NCBI RefSeq assembly: GCF_023699475.1
Contig: NZ_JALXFV010000003.1
Span: forward strand, 550,878-614,877
Direction of reading: 5' to 3'
Length of the DNA stretch: 64,000 nucleotides
Origin: Halomarina rubra
GTDB taxonomy: Archaea; Halobacteriota; Halobacteria; Halobacteriales; Haloarculaceae
A model generated the notes under the pieces. That model did no database searches. It had not been told where the DNA came from and saw only the letters and a list, made by a program, of their open reading frames with translations. A program made the translations under genes and the position numbers. This document shows positions 26,229 through 35,920 of this stretch, one piece after another; position 1 is the stretch's first letter, and every line of letters begins with the position of its first letter.

Positions 26229-26561
26229 ATGGCGAGACCCGAGGTCCTGGACCGTATCAAACAGGCCGAGCGCGAGGCCGACGAGATCGTCGAGGAGGCG
26301 GAAGCCGACCGCGACGAGCGCATCTCGGAAGCTCGCGCTCGCGCCGACGAGATTCGAGAGCAGGCCGAAGCCGAGGCCGACGACATGGAGCAAGAGCGCC
26401 TCGCCGAAGCCCGTGCACAGATCGAGGAGGAGCGCGAGACCATCCTCGAACGCGGCCGTGCCGAGCGCGAAGAGCTCGAGACCCGTGCGGAGAGTCGAGA
26501 GGAAGAGGTCGTCGAGGAGGTGCTAGACCGCTTCACGGAGGCTGTACATGCTCAGACCTGA
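26229..26561 (+). CDS. atpH: A-type ATP synthase subunit H (peripheral stalk)
   Basis: A 110-residue, almost entirely charged coiled-coil protein: VLDRIKQAEREADEIVEEAE, then heptads of Glu/Arg/Ala to the end. It pairs with subunit E to form the peripheral stalks that hold the catalytic head. First gene of the operon; its 3' end overlaps atpI by 14 nt, so the two are coupled. Length and composition are normal for archaeal AhaH. Confidence 0.9.
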   Translation: MARPEVLDRIKQAEREADEIVEEAEADRDERISEARARADEIREQAEAEADDMEQERLAEARAQIEEERETILERGRAEREELETRAESREEEVVEEVLDRFTEAVHAQT

Positions 26562-28788
26562 GCGGATGAGCCGGGTCTCGGTAACCGGCTCGAAACGCGT
26601 GATGGACGACGTCATCGAGACCGTCCACGACCTCCGTCTGCTCCACGTCACCGACTACGAGGGCGCGTGGGAGGGGTTCGACCCCGGCGACCCGATGGTC
26701 GGGGCCGACGCCGCCTCCGAGAAGCTGGTGACCGTCCGGTCGCTCCAGAGCATCCTCGGCGTCGAAGACGAGGACGCAGGGCCGGCCCGCATCGTCACCG
26801 AGGATGCGCTGGCGACCGAACTCGAGGAGATCCGCACCGAGGTCAACAGCCTCGACGACCGACGCAGCACGCTGCGTGACGACCTTCGAGCGGTCGAGGA
26901 CCGCATCGCGACGATGGAGCCGTTCGCACGGCTCGGCATCGACCTCGACCTGCTCCGGGGCTACGACACGCTGTCGGTCGCCGTCGGTGAGGGCGACGAA
27001 CAGCGCGTCCGTCGCGCGCTCGTCGACGCGGACGTCGACAGCTACGAGGTCTACGAGGGAGACGGCGTGCTCGCCGTCTTCGCTCGGACCGACGACCTCG
27101 ACAGCATCCTCGTCGACGCCGAGTTCACGGCCTACGAGATTCCCGACGCCGACGGCAGTCCCGAGGAGTACCTCGAGGACCTCCGTCACGAGCGCGAACA
27201 ACTGCGCTCGAAGCTCCGGACCGTCGAGGACGAACTCGACGAACAGCGTCTCGACGTCGGCGGGTTCCTGCTCGCCGCCGAGGAGACGCTGGCCATCAAG
27301 GTCCAGCAACGCGAGGCACCCCTCTCTTTCGCGACGACCGAGAACGCGTTCGTCGCCGAGGGCTGGATTCCGACGACCCGCTTCGTCGACCTCGCGGAAG
27401 GGCTCTACGAGGAGGTCGGCGACCACGTCGAGGTCGACGAACTCGAACGCGCCCAGTACGACGGCGAAGGCAAGGTCATCAGCCGCGAAGAGGTCGGCGG
27501 CCGGGACGCCCCCGGTACGCCCGACCCGACGGCGGCCGACGGTGGCCAGGTCCGTGCCGACGGTGGCGCGGACGTCAGCGCCGAACGCGGCGTCCACGGC
27601 CAGACGAACACGAACCCGCCGGTCATCCAGAAGAACCCCTCCGGGGTTCGCGCCTACGAGACGCTGGTCCAGGTCATCAACCGGCCGAAGTACTCCGAAA
27701 TCGACCCGACCATCTTCGTCTTCCTGACGTTCCCCATCTTCTTCGGATTGATGATCGGCGACCTCGGTTACGGCTTGCTGTACATGACGCTGGGCTGGTT
27801 CCTGGCGACGCGGTTCGACAACCCGGCCATCAAGAGTCTCGGCGGTGTCGGCATCTTCGCGGGTGTGTTCACCGCCATCTTCGGTATCCTCTACGGCGAG
27901 ATATTCGGGCTGCACGTCCTCGGTGAGGTCGTCTGGCCGAGCGGCAGTCCGCCGTTCCACAAGGGGTTACAGCCGCACTACGAACAGTACGCCCTGCTGT
28001 GGCTCGTCGTGAGCGTGCTGTTCGGCATCCTCCACCTCGCTATCGGGTGGATCGTCGACTTCTACCAGCGCCTCGACCACGGGTTCGGCGAAGCGATGCT
28101 CGAATCCGGCTCGTGGCTCGTCATGATGTTCGGCCTGTGGGCGTGGATCTTCAGCTACGCGCTCGAAGGCACCTCGCCCGGCTTCATGGTCGGTCCCGAC
28201 AGCGTGTTCAACGGGAACCCGGTCGCCCTCGGCTTCACGGGGCTACCGGCGTTCGACCTGTTCACCATCCCGGTCGTCGGGATGGCGCTCTCGGGGTGGC
28301 TCGTCGTCTTCCTCGTCGGGCTCGTCATGCTCGTCGCGGGTGAACCCATCGAGGCCGTCGAGTTCCTCAACGTGCTGGTGAACGTGCTGTCGTACACCCG
28401 ACTCGCGGCAGTGTTGCTCGCGAAGGCGGGGATGGCGTTCGTCGTCAACCTGCTCGTGTTCGGTGCGTACGAGCACCACGGCGAGTGGCACTTCATCTTC
28501 ACCGAGGGGTACACCGTCTCGGAGGTCACCTCGAAGTACGGGGCGGAAGCCGTCATGTTCCCCGGCCTCGTCAACGGTGAGGGAGCCGTCGCGGTGGTCC
28601 TCGGGGCCATCGGTGGCATCCTCCTGCTCGTCGTCGGTCACGCGCTGGTGCTCGTCCTCGGTATCACGAGCGCCGGTCTGCAGGCCGTGCGACTGGAGTA
28701 CGTCGAGTTCTTCGGGAAGTTCTTCGAGGGTGGCGGCGAGACCTACTCGCCGTTCGGCTACGACCGCCGGTACACCACCGAGGACTGA
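26548..28788 (+). CDS. atpI: A-type ATP synthase subunit I/a (membrane stator)
   Basis: A 746-residue stator subunit forming the ion half-channels beside the rotor ring. The N-terminal 370 residues are cytosolic and charged (MSRVSVTGSKRVMDDVIETV), with an Asp/Gly-rich insert (about 320-350). The C-terminal half has about eight transmembrane helices. The essential arginine facing the rotor carboxylate is Arg618, in LSYTRLAAVLLAKAGMAF. It overlaps atpH by 14 nt and is followed by an unusual 170-nt gap before atpK. Confidence 0.93.
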   Translation: MLRPERMSRVSVTGSKRVMDDVIETVHDLRLLHVTDYEGAWEGFDPGDPMVGADAASEKLVTVRSLQSILGVEDEDAGPARIVTEDALATELEEIRTEVNSLDDRRSTLRDDLRAVEDRIATMEPFARLGIDLDLLRGYDTLSVAVGEGDEQRVRRALVDADVDSYEVYEGDGVLAVFARTDDLDSILVDAEFTAYEIPDADGSPEEYLEDLRHEREQLRSKLRTVEDELDEQRLDVGGFLLAAEETLAIKVQQREAPLSFATTENAFVAEGWIPTTRFVDLAEGLYEEVGDHVEVDELERAQYDGEGKVISREEVGGRDAPGTPDPTAADGGQVRADGGADVSAERGVHGQTNTNPPVIQKNPSGVRAYETLVQVINRPKYSEIDPTIFVFLTFPIFFGLMIGDLGYGLLYMTLGWFLATRFDNPAIKSLGGVGIFAGVFTAIFGILYGEIFGLHVLGEVVWPSGSPPFHKGLQPHYEQYALLWLVVSVLFGILHLAIGWIVDFYQRLDHGFGEAMLESGSWLVMMFGLWAWIFSYALEGTSPGFMVGPDSVFNGNPVALGFTGLPAFDLFTIPVVGMALSGWLVVFLVGLVMLVAGEPIEAVEFLNVLVNVLSYTRLAAVLLAKAGMAFVVNLLVFGAYEHHGEWHFIFTEGYTVSEVTSKYGAEAVMFPGLVNGEGAVAVVLGAIGGILLLVVGHALVLVLGITSAGLQAVRLEYVEFFGKFFEGGGETYSPFGYDRRYTTED

Positions 28789-28958
28789 CCGAGCCTTGTC
28801 TCTCCGATTTCTCTCGACTCCTCGAGCGGTCGCTATCCGGCGTGGTACCGCGTCACAGTGGGGGAGCCTCCCGGTTTCGCCGTCGAACTTGGGAAGCTTT
28901 ATGGGCGCGCTGAGGTGATTCTGAACCGTTCGGTTACGAGCGAACCATATACGGAACC
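28789..28958 (+). promoter_or_regulatory. atpI-atpK intergenic region with internal TATA-like box
   Basis: A 170-nt gap inside an otherwise tightly packed operon. AAGCTTTATGGGCG (28894-28907) is a good TATA candidate about 59 nt before atpK. A second promoter here would allow extra expression of the rotor subunit, needed in many copies, but that is inference. Confidence 0.45.
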
Positions 28959-29240
28959 ATGCTAGAATTCGTCATCGCATTCGTCAGCACGCTTGCACCG
29001 CTCATCCAGGAAGGGTCCCAACAGGCCGGTTCGTCGCCTGCTATCCCAGCACAGGCCGCCGCCGCACTCGCAGTCGGTCTCGCGGCGTTCGGGGCGGGGT
29101 ACTCCCAGCGAGGTATCGGTGCGGCCGCCGTCGGTGCGGTCGCCGAGGACGACAGTCTGTTCGGTCGTGGCCTGATTCTGACGGTCCTGCCCGAGACGCT
29201 CGTCATCCTCGCGCTGGTCACCGTCTTCGTGGTCGGGTAA
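28959..29240 (+). CDS. atpK: A-type ATP synthase subunit K/c (rotor ring)
   Basis: A 93-residue rotor-ring subunit. Two canonical helices form a hairpin (about 32-62 and 68-92) around the polar loop EDDSLFGRG. The ion-binding carboxylate is Glu79 in LILTVLPETLVIL. An additional hydrophobic N-terminal segment (MLEFVIAFVSTLAPLIQEGS) precedes the hairpin and may be a signal-like leader removed on maturation. Glu with no obvious sodium-site polar cluster suggests proton use, but this is uncertain. It follows a 170-nt gap and precedes atpE by 24 nt. Confidence 0.92.
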   Translation: MLEFVIAFVSTLAPLIQEGSQQAGSSPAIPAQAAAALAVGLAAFGAGYSQRGIGAAAVGAVAEDDSLFGRGLILTVLPETLVILALVTVFVVG

Positions 29241-29264
29241 CCACCACACCGCTTTCTCACGTCA

Positions 29265-29846
29265 ATGAGCCTTGATACGGTCGTAGAGGACATCCGAGAC
29301 GAAGCCCGCGCGCGTGCGGAACAGATCCGTTCGGACGCCGACGAGCGTGCCGACCGGATCGTCGCCGACGCCGAGGCGGACGCCGACGATATCCTCGAAG
29401 AGCGACAACAGGCGGTGGAGCAACAGATCGAACAGGAACGCGAGCAGACGCTCTCCAGTGCGAAACTCGAGGCCAAGCAGATGCGCCTCGAGGCGCGCCG
29501 CGACGTCCTCCAGGACGTCCGCGAGACCGTCGAACAGCGCATCGCGACGATGGACGAGGGCCGCGAGGACCTCACCCGCGCGCTACTCGACGACGCGGCG
29601 ACGGAGTTCGCCGACGACGCGACCGTCCACGTCTACGGTCGCGCCGACGACGAAGCGTTGCTCACGGACATCCTGGCGGACTACGACGGCTACGACCTCG
29701 CCGGCGAGCGCGACTGCCTCGGTGGCGTCGTGGTCGAGAGCGAGCGCTCGCGTGTCCGCGTGAACAACACCTTCGACTCCGTGCTCGACGACGTCTGGGA
29801 GGACAGCCTCCGGGACATCAGCACGGAGTTGTTCGACGAACGATGA
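29265..29846 (+). CDS. atpE: A-type ATP synthase subunit E (peripheral stalk)
   Basis: A 193-residue partner of subunit H. A long Glu/Arg/Ala coiled coil (about 5-95, ARARAEQIRSDADERADRIV) is followed by a globular C-terminal domain (from about 105) that docks on the catalytic head; CLGGVVVESERSRVRVNNTF is conserved in archaeal E subunits. It overlaps atpC by 4 nt. Confidence 0.92.
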   Translation: MSLDTVVEDIRDEARARAEQIRSDADERADRIVADAEADADDILEERQQAVEQQIEQEREQTLSSAKLEAKQMRLEARRDVLQDVRETVEQRIATMDEGREDLTRALLDDAATEFADDATVHVYGRADDEALLTDILADYDGYDLAGERDCLGGVVVESERSRVRVNNTFDSVLDDVWEDSLRDISTELFDER

Positions 29847-30898
29847 GTGCCAGAGGCGAGGCATCGAACTACGAGTACGTCACCGCACGGGCGAAGTCGC
29901 GCCGTGCCGCGCTGTTCGACGCGGACGACTACCGCAAGCTCGTTCGTATGGGGCCGGGCGAGATCGCCCGCTTCATGGAGGAGAGCGAGTACGAAGCCGA
30001 GATGAACGCGCTCGGTGCGCGCTACTCCGGCGTCGACCTCATCGAGTACGCGCTCAACCGGAACCTCGCGAAGCACTTCAACGACTTGCTGCGGTTCGCG
30101 GAGGGTAAACTGTACGACTACATCGCACGGTACCTCCGCAAGTTCGACGCGTGGAACGTCAAGACGGTCATCCGTGGTCTCTACGCTGGCTCCGAACGCC
30201 AGGAGATCGAGGACGACCTCATCCGCGCGGGCGAACTCCCCGAACGGACCGTCGACCGCCTGCTGGAGGCCGACTCCATCGAGGCGGTCGTCGAACTACT
30301 CGACGGCACCATCTTCGGCGACTCGCTCGCCGCCGCCTACGAGGACTACGAGGAGACCGGCGTGCTGGTCCCGCTGGAGAACGCCGTCGACCGGGCGTAC
30401 TACCGCCTGCTGCTCGCGGACGTTCCCGCAGAACCCGACCGCGCGACGCGGCTGTACGTCGAGTTCCTGGAGGCCGAGATCGACTTCCGGAACATGCGCA
30501 ACGCCTTGCGACTGGCGCGCTCCGGTGCGGACATCGACCCGGCGGAGTACTACATCCCCGGCGGGCCGCTGTTCAGTGCGGGCGAACTGCAGGCGCTCGT
30601 CAACAACCCCGACCAGCTGGTCGAGGCCATCCGGTCGTCGACGTACGGCGACGACCTCGACAAGGCGCTGAACGACCTCGACGCCGCGGGCAGCCTCATC
30701 GAGTTCGAGCTCGCGCTCGAACGGGCGCTGCTGGAGTACTCCAGTCAGCTGTCGAACCGCTACCCGCTGTCGGTCTGTCCCGTCCTCGCGTACATCCTCG
30801 CGAAAGAACGGGAGGTCGACAACATCCGCGCCATCGCACGCGGGAAGGAAGCCGGCCTCTCGGCCGACGAGATCGAAGAGGAGCTGGTCGTCCAATGA
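29843..30898 (+). CDS. atpC: A-type ATP synthase subunit C (central rotor adaptor)
   Basis: A 351-residue all-helical subunit that links the rotor ring to the central stalk (V-ATPase subunit d homologue). Recognisable by SNYEYVTARAKSRRAALF near the start, RYLRKFDAWNVKTVIRG and EAEIDFRNMRNALRLARSG, the repeated helical-bundle signatures of this family, and AYILAKEREVDNIRAIARG near the end. Joined to atpE and atpF by 4-nt ATGA overlaps. Confidence 0.93.
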   Translation: MSARGEASNYEYVTARAKSRRAALFDADDYRKLVRMGPGEIARFMEESEYEAEMNALGARYSGVDLIEYALNRNLAKHFNDLLRFAEGKLYDYIARYLRKFDAWNVKTVIRGLYAGSERQEIEDDLIRAGELPERTVDRLLEADSIEAVVELLDGTIFGDSLAAAYEDYEETGVLVPLENAVDRAYYRLLLADVPAEPDRATRLYVEFLEAEIDFRNMRNALRLARSGADIDPAEYYIPGGPLFSAGELQALVNNPDQLVEAIRSSTYGDDLDKALNDLDAAGSLIEFELALERALLEYSSQLSNRYPLSVCPVLAYILAKEREVDNIRAIARGKEAGLSADEIEEELVVQ

Positions 30899-31224
30899 GC
30901 CAAGAGATCGCCGTCATCGGCAGCCCCGACTTCACCACGGGCTTCCGGCTCGCGGGTGTGCGCCGCTTCGCGAACGTCCCCGACGCCGACAAGGCCGAGG
31001 AGCTCGACGATGCAGTCGAGCAGATGCTCGCGGACGAGGAGGTCGGCATCGTCGTGATGCACGACGAGGACCTCGACCACCTCTCGCGGAACGTCCGCCG
31101 AAGCGTGGAGACGAGCGTCGAACCCGTCCTGGTCACCCTGGGCGGGAGCGGGAGTAGCAGTGGGCTGCGAGAGCAGATCAAACGTGCCATCGGCATCGAC
31201 CTGATGGATGAGGATCAACAATGA
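30895..31224 (+). CDS. atpF: A-type ATP synthase subunit F (central stalk)
   Basis: A 109-residue Rossmann-like subunit of the central stalk. It begins [20 protein letters not shown] and has [19 protein letters not shown], both typical of archaeal F, and a flexible C-terminus. The ATG overlaps the atpC stop, and the gene's own stop overlaps the atpA ATG, each by 4 nt, so C-F-A are translationally chained. Confidence 0.92.
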   Translation: MSQEIAVIGSPDFTTGFRLAGVRRFANVPDADKAEELDDAVEQMLADEEVGIVVMHDEDLDHLSRNVRRSVETSVEPVLVTLGGSGSSSGLREQIKRAIGIDLMDEDQQ

Positions 31225-32981
31225 GTCAAGCACAAGACATCGACATCGATGACGCCGACGGTGTCATCGAGAGCGTGAGCGGCCCCGTCGTGGTCGCCAC
31301 GGACCTCGGCGCCCGGATGAACGACGTCGTCTACGTCGGCGACGAAGGGCTGATGGGCGAGGTCATCGAAATCGAAGGGAACCTGACCACGATTCAGGTG
31401 TACGAGGAGACGTCCGCCGTCGCCCCCGGCGAACCCGTCGTCAACACGGGCGAACCGCTGAGCGTCGACCTCGGGCCGGGTATGCTCGACACCATCTACG
31501 ACGGTGTCCAGCGTCCGCTCGACGTGCTCGAAGAACAGATGGGCGCGTTCCTCGACCGCGGGGTCGACGCCCCCGGTATCGACCTCGAGAAGGAGTGGGA
31601 GTTCACTCCCGAGGTCGCGGTCGGTGACGAACTCGAAGCCGGCGACGTCGTCGGAATCGTCCCCGAGACCGAGAGCATCGACCACAAGGTGCTCGTCCCG
31701 CCGAACTACGACGGTGGGGAAGTCGAGTCCGTCGAGGAGGGCTCCTTTACGGTCACCGACACCGTCGCGACCCTCGACTCCGGCGAGGAGATCACGATGC
31801 GCCAGGAGTGGCCGGTCCGGAAGGCCCGTCCCACGGTGGACAAACAGACCCCGACGACGCCGCTCGTCTCGGGGCAGCGCATCCTCGACGGCCTGTTCCC
31901 GCTCGCGAAGGGTGGGACGGCCGCGATTCCCGGTCCGTTCGGGTCGGGGAAGACCGTCACCCAGCAGAGTCTGGCGAAGTTCGCCGACGCGGACATCGTC
32001 GTCTACATCGGCTGTGGTGAGCGCGGCAACGAGATGACGGAGGTCATCGAGGACTTCCCGGAACTGCCCGACCCGCAGACCGGGAACCCGCTGATGAGCC
32101 GAACGTGCCTCATCGCGAACACCTCGAACATGCCCGTCGCCGCCCGCGAGTCGTGTGTCTACACCGGCATCACCATCGCGGAGCACTACCGCGACATGGG
32201 CTACGACGTCGCGCTGATGGCCGACTCCACCTCGCGGTGGGCCGAGGCCATGCGCGAGATCTCCTCGCGACTGGAGGAGATGCCCGGCGAGGAGGGGTAC
32301 CCCGCGTACCTCGCCGCTCGCCTCAGCGGGTTCTACGAGCGTGCCGGCTACTTCGAGAACTTCAACGGGAGCGAGGGCTCCATCTCGGTCATCGGTGCAG
32401 TGTCGCCCCCCGGCGGCGACTTCTCCGAACCGGTCACGCAGAACACGCTGCGTATCGTCAAGACGTTCTGGGCGCTGGACGCGGACCTCGCCGAACGGCG
32501 ACACTTCCCGGCCATCAACTGGAACGAGTCGTACTCGCTGTACCGCGAACAGCTCGACCCGTGGTTCGTCGACAACATCGACGACGACTGGGCGGACACG
32601 CGACAGTGGGCCGTCGACACGCTCGACGAGGAGGACGAACTCCAGGAGATCGTCCAGCTCGTCGGGAAGGACGCCCTGCCCGAGGACCAGCAGCTCACCC
32701 TCGAGGTCGCACGCTACCTGCGTGAGGCGTGGCTCCAGCAGAACGCGTTCCACGACGAGGACCGCTACTGTCCGCCGGAGAAGACGTTCCTCATGCTGAC
32801 GGCCATCAAGACGTTCAACGACGAGGGGTTCAAGGCGCTCGACGCGGGCGTTCCCGTCCCCGAGATTACGTCCGTCGAGGCCGCCCCCAAGCTCAACCGC
32901 ATGGGGACCGCTTCGGAGTACGAAGAGTACATCGCCGACCTCAAGGAGGAACTCGCCGCGCAACTGCGCGACCTCTACTAA
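31221..32981 (+). CDS. atpA: A-type ATP synthase catalytic subunit A
   Basis: A 586-residue catalytic subunit; three copies alternate with B in the head and make or hydrolyse ATP. Walker A is GPFGSGKT (238-245). The archaeal/vacuolar non-homologous region precedes it (about 110-190). [20 protein letters not shown] and the [20 protein letters not shown] segment are diagnostic. No intein is present, although archaeal atpA can carry one. It overlaps atpF by 4 nt; atpB starts 3 nt after the stop. Confidence 0.97.
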   Translation: MSQAQDIDIDDADGVIESVSGPVVVATDLGARMNDVVYVGDEGLMGEVIEIEGNLTTIQVYEETSAVAPGEPVVNTGEPLSVDLGPGMLDTIYDGVQRPLDVLEEQMGAFLDRGVDAPGIDLEKEWEFTPEVAVGDELEAGDVVGIVPETESIDHKVLVPPNYDGGEVESVEEGSFTVTDTVATLDSGEEITMRQEWPVRKARPTVDKQTPTTPLVSGQRILDGLFPLAKGGTAAIPGPFGSGKTVTQQSLAKFADADIVVYIGCGERGNEMTEVIEDFPELPDPQTGNPLMSRTCLIANTSNMPVAARESCVYTGITIAEHYRDMGYDVALMADSTSRWAEAMREISSRLEEMPGEEGYPAYLAARLSGFYERAGYFENFNGSEGSISVIGAVSPPGGDFSEPVTQNTLRIVKTFWALDADLAERRHFPAINWNESYSLYREQLDPWFVDNIDDDWADTRQWAVDTLDEEDELQEIVQLVGKDALPEDQQLTLEVARYLREAWLQQNAFHDEDRYCPPEKTFLMLTAIKTFNDEGFKALDAGVPVPEITSVEAAPKLNRMGTASEYEEYIADLKEELAAQLRDLY

Positions 32982-32984
32982 ACC

Positions 32985-34403
32985 ATGAAGGAATTCCAAA
33001 CGATTTCGGAGATCAGCGGCCCGCTGGTGTTCGTCGAGACGGAAGAGCCGATCGGGTACGACGAGATGGTTGAGATCGAGACGCCGAACGGCGACGTCCG
33101 CCGTGGACAGGTGCTCGAATCGACCAGCGACTTCGTCGCCGTGCAGGTGTTCGAGGGGACCGACGGTATCGACCGCCAGTCCTCCGTTCGCTTCCTCGGT
33201 GAGACCCTGAAGATGCCCGTGACCGAGGACCTCCTCGGTCGCGTCCTCGACGGGTCCGGCCGCCCCATCGACGGTGGCCCGGAGATCGTCCCGGACGAAC
33301 GCCGCGACATCGTCGGTGCGGCTATCAACCCGACGGCACGCGAGTACCCCGAGGAGTTCATCCAGACCGGTGTGAGCAGCATCGACGGAATGAACACGCT
33401 GGTTCGTGGGCAGAAACTGCCCATCTTCTCGGCGTCGGGGCTGCCCCACAACGAACTCGCACTGCAGGTCGCCCGTCAGGCGACCGTCCCCGAGGACGCC
33501 GCCGACGACGGCGACGGTGGCAGCGAGTTCGCAGTGGTGTTCGGCGCGATGGGTATCACCGCAGAGGAGGCCAACGAGTTCATGGACGACTTCGAGCGCA
33601 CCGGCGCGCTGGAGCGGTCGGTCGTCTTCACGAACCTCGCGGACGACCCCGCAGTCGAGCGGACGGTCACCCCGCGGATGGCACTCACGACGGCGGAGTA
33701 CCTCGCGTTCGACAAGGGCTACCACGTGCTGGTCATCCTCACGGACATGACCAACTACTGTGAAGCGCTGCGTGAGATCGGTGCAGCGCGTGAAGAGGTG
33801 CCCGGCCGACGTGGCTACCCCGGGTACATGTACACCGACCTGGCGACGCTGTACGAGCGTGCCGGTCGTATCGAGGGGCGTGAGGGGTCTGTCACGCAGA
33901 TTCCCATCCTCACGATGCCCGGCGACGACGACACCCACCCGATTCCCGACCTGACGGGCTACATCACGGAGGGACAGATCATGATGGACCGCGACCTCAA
34001 CTCGCAGGGTTACCAGCCACCGGTCAACGTGCTGCCCAGCCTCTCGCGACTGATGGACGACGGTATCGGCGAGGGGCTGACCCGTGCGGACCACTCCGGT
34101 GTGTCCGACCAGCTCTACGCCGCGTACGCGGAGGGTGAGGACCTGCGCGACCTCGTGAACATCGTCGGTCGTGAAGCGCTCGACGAGCGTGACAACCGGT
34201 ATCTCGACTTCGCCGAGCGCTTCGAACAGGAGTTCGTCGACCAGGGCTACGACACCGACCGCGAGATCGAGGACACCCTCGACATCGCGTGGGAACTGCT
34301 GTCGATGTTCCCCAAGTCGGAGCTCAACCGCGTCGACGAGGAGGAGATCGAGAAGTACTACCTCGAAGACGAGTCCGAGACCGTCGAAGCGACCGCCGAC
34401 TGA
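32985..34403 (+). CDS. atpB: A-type ATP synthase regulatory subunit B
   Basis: A 472-residue non-catalytic head subunit. In place of Walker A it has [20 protein letters not shown], lacking the P-loop lysine, as expected for B. Also seen: [20 protein letters not shown]-like sequence and [21 protein letters not shown] short Asp/Gly insert after [14 protein letters not shown] is a haloarchaeal feature. It follows atpA by 3 nt. A T-rich patch (about 34427-34440) follows the stop and may attenuate transcription before atpD. Confidence 0.97.
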   Translation: MKEFQTISEISGPLVFVETEEPIGYDEMVEIETPNGDVRRGQVLESTSDFVAVQVFEGTDGIDRQSSVRFLGETLKMPVTEDLLGRVLDGSGRPIDGGPEIVPDERRDIVGAAINPTAREYPEEFIQTGVSSIDGMNTLVRGQKLPIFSASGLPHNELALQVARQATVPEDAADDGDGGSEFAVVFGAMGITAEEANEFMDDFERTGALERSVVFTNLADDPAVERTVTPRMALTTAEYLAFDKGYHVLVILTDMTNYCEALREIGAAREEVPGRRGYPGYMYTDLATLYERAGRIEGREGSVTQIPILTMPGDDDTHPIPDLTGYITEGQIMMDRDLNSQGYQPPVNVLPSLSRLMDDGIGEGLTRADHSGVSDQLYAAYAEGEDLRDLVNIVGREALDERDNRYLDFAERFEQEFVDQGYDTDREIEDTLDIAWELLSMFPKSELNRVDEEEIEKYYLEDESETVEATAD

Positions 34404-34548
34404 GTCGCTTCGGCACTGGTTCGCTCGTTCTTTCGTTTTCCCACCGCCGAGCGACGGCACCGTCCGGCGTGGACGCTCCCGCCCGTCTCGGGCACCGTCG
34501 CGTCCAACGACAACACCTAAGCGCCTCGGTCGGCTAGCCTGCCACAAC

Positions 34549-35244
34549 ATGGCCAAGGACGTCAAGCCGACGCGAAAGAACCTCATGGCGATCGAGGACC
34601 GCATCGACCTCTCGACGCGGGGCCACAGCACGCTGGAGAAGAAGCGTGACGGTCTCATCATGGAGTTCATGGACATCCTCGACCAGGCGCAGGACGTCCG
34701 CTCGGACCTCGACGACGCCTACACCGACGCCCAGCGCAACATCAACATGGCGCGGGCGATGGACGGCGACGTCGCAGTTCGCGGTGCGGCCGCCGCACTC
34801 AAGGAGCACCCCGAGATCACGACCCGTTCGAAGAACATCATGGGCGTCGTCGTCCCCGAGATCGAGTCCTCGAAGGTGAAGAAGTCCCTCGACCAGCGTG
34901 GCTACGGCGTCGTCGGCACCTCCGCGCGCATCGACGAGGCCGCAGAGGCCTACGAGGAACTGCTCGAACAGGTCATCCTCGCCGCCGAGGTCGAGACGGC
35001 GATGAAGAAGATGCTCGAGGAGATCGAGACGACCAAGCGCCGCGTCAACGCCCTGGAGTTCAAACTGCTCCCCGAACTGCACGACGCCCAGGAGTTCATC
35101 GAGCAGAAACTCGAAGAGCAGGAGCGCGAGGAGATCTTCCGCATGAAGAAGATCAAGGCCAAGAAGGAAGCGGAGGAGGCCGAGGAGGCCCTCGTCGAGG
35201 ACGACGAGGAAGTGAAGTACGAGACCGTCACGGCGGACGACTAA
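34549..35244 (+). CDS. atpD: A-type ATP synthase subunit D (central stalk)
   Basis: A 231-residue central shaft subunit. Two long helices form an antiparallel coiled coil (about 1-75 and 130-205), beginning [19 protein letters not shown] and containing [20 protein letters not shown]. An acidic, Lys/Glu-rich tail follows. ATG 34549 matches the family start. It lies 145 nt after atpB, further than the other operon gaps, with a CACCTAAGC box about 35 nt upstream, so it may be partly expressed on its own. Confidence 0.95.
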   Translation: MAKDVKPTRKNLMAIEDRIDLSTRGHSTLEKKRDGLIMEFMDILDQAQDVRSDLDDAYTDAQRNINMARAMDGDVAVRGAAAALKEHPEITTRSKNIMGVVVPEIESSKVKKSLDQRGYGVVGTSARIDEAAEAYEELLEQVILAAEVETAMKKMLEEIETTKRRVNALEFKLLPELHDAQEFIEQKLEEQEREEIFRMKKIKAKKEAEEAEEALVEDDEEVKYETVTADD

Positions 35245-35245
35245 C

Positions 35246-35400
35246 GACCTTTTATCCACGCGCCGGGGTCGCAGAGCGACCCCGGCAGCGTAAAAGCTCG
35301 ACCAAAAGGACTCCCTCACCACGTCGGAGACTCGCTGCGCTCGTCTCCTCGGTGGTTCAGTCACCCCGCTCGCTCCCGTCGGTCGCTCGCGGTACAGTCC
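35246..35400 (+). repeat. recurrent 3' element, copy D
   Basis: Begins two bases after the atpD stop: ACCTTTTATCC, an 11-bp perfect hairpin (35262-35286), GTAAAAGCTCGACCAAAAGG, ACTCCCTCACC, then CCCGCTCGCTCCCGTCGGTC and TCGCGGTACAG. The order of blocks is the same as in copies A-C. No gene is seen between atpD and 35502. Confidence 0.7.
35262..35286 (+). terminator. perfect 11-bp hairpin after atpD
   Basis: GCCGGGGTCGC, loop AGA, GCGACCCCGGC, sitting 18 nt after the atpD stop and followed by GTAAAAG rather than a T-run; a TTTT lies just before it. This is a strong RNA hairpin at the end of the ATP synthase operon, probably for 3'-end formation or protection. Archaea do not use classical intrinsic terminators, so the function is inferred. 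Confidence 0.5.
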
Positions 35401-35501
35401 GGGCCGCGTTTGACCGCACCCACACCGCACCGCGTCCGCTCCCACACCCACACCGCGACCGTTCTACCTATCCTTTTCACGGAGGGGCCGAATCTCGACG
35501 T

Positions 35502-35897
35502 ATGAGCGACCGTTGCCCCCACTGTGACGCACCGACGCTGGCCTTCGCGGTTCCCGACGAACTCGCCGACCACGCGCCCGACGACTCGGGCGTGGCGGCC
35601 ATCTGCTCGCGCTGTCTCACGCTCCACGACGCGAGCGACGCGCCGAGCGAGACCGACTTCGGGCGCATCAGCGAGGAGTTCCCCGAGGGGGAGGCGGGTG
35701 CGGCGATGGCGCTCGCCGTGGGCTACCTCGACTCGCTGGCGCTGCACCGTCGGGACATCGACGCGGCGCTCGCCGTCGTCGAGCGCGAGGGGGCGGACCC
35801 GCTGATGCTGCTCGACCGCCTCTCGGCGCAGGGGTCGCTCCAGCCGGCGGTCGACCTCCAGCGTCGTCGCCACCAGGTCGAACAGCTCCGCGAGTAG
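35502..35897 (+). CDS. DUF6276-like small zinc-ribbon protein
   Basis: A 131-residue protein with two CxxC pairs, Cys5/Cys8 (RCPHCDAP) and Cys35/Cys38 (ICSRCLTLH), making a probable zinc ribbon. A helical C-terminal half (AAMALAVGYLDSLALHRRD, then DPLMLLDRLSAQG) follows. I associate it with the haloarchaeal DUF6276 family, function unknown. ATG 35502 has a TATCCTTTTC box about 30 nt upstream. It follows repeat copy D and precedes the prepilin peptidase gene by 55 nt. Confidence 0.75.
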   Translation: MSDRCPHCDAPTLAFAVPDELADHAPDDSGVAAICSRCLTLHDASDAPSETDFGRISEEFPEGEAGAAMALAVGYLDSLALHRRDIDAALAVVEREGADPLMLLDRLSAQGSLQPAVDLQRRRHQVEQLRE

Positions 35898-35920
35898 GTT
35901 TCACGACACACGTTTCCTGA

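Noticed and set aside
31215-34676. 1153-codon open frame antisense to atpA, atpB and the start of atpD
   Set aside because: It spans three real genes and an intergenic region and has no recognisable domain.
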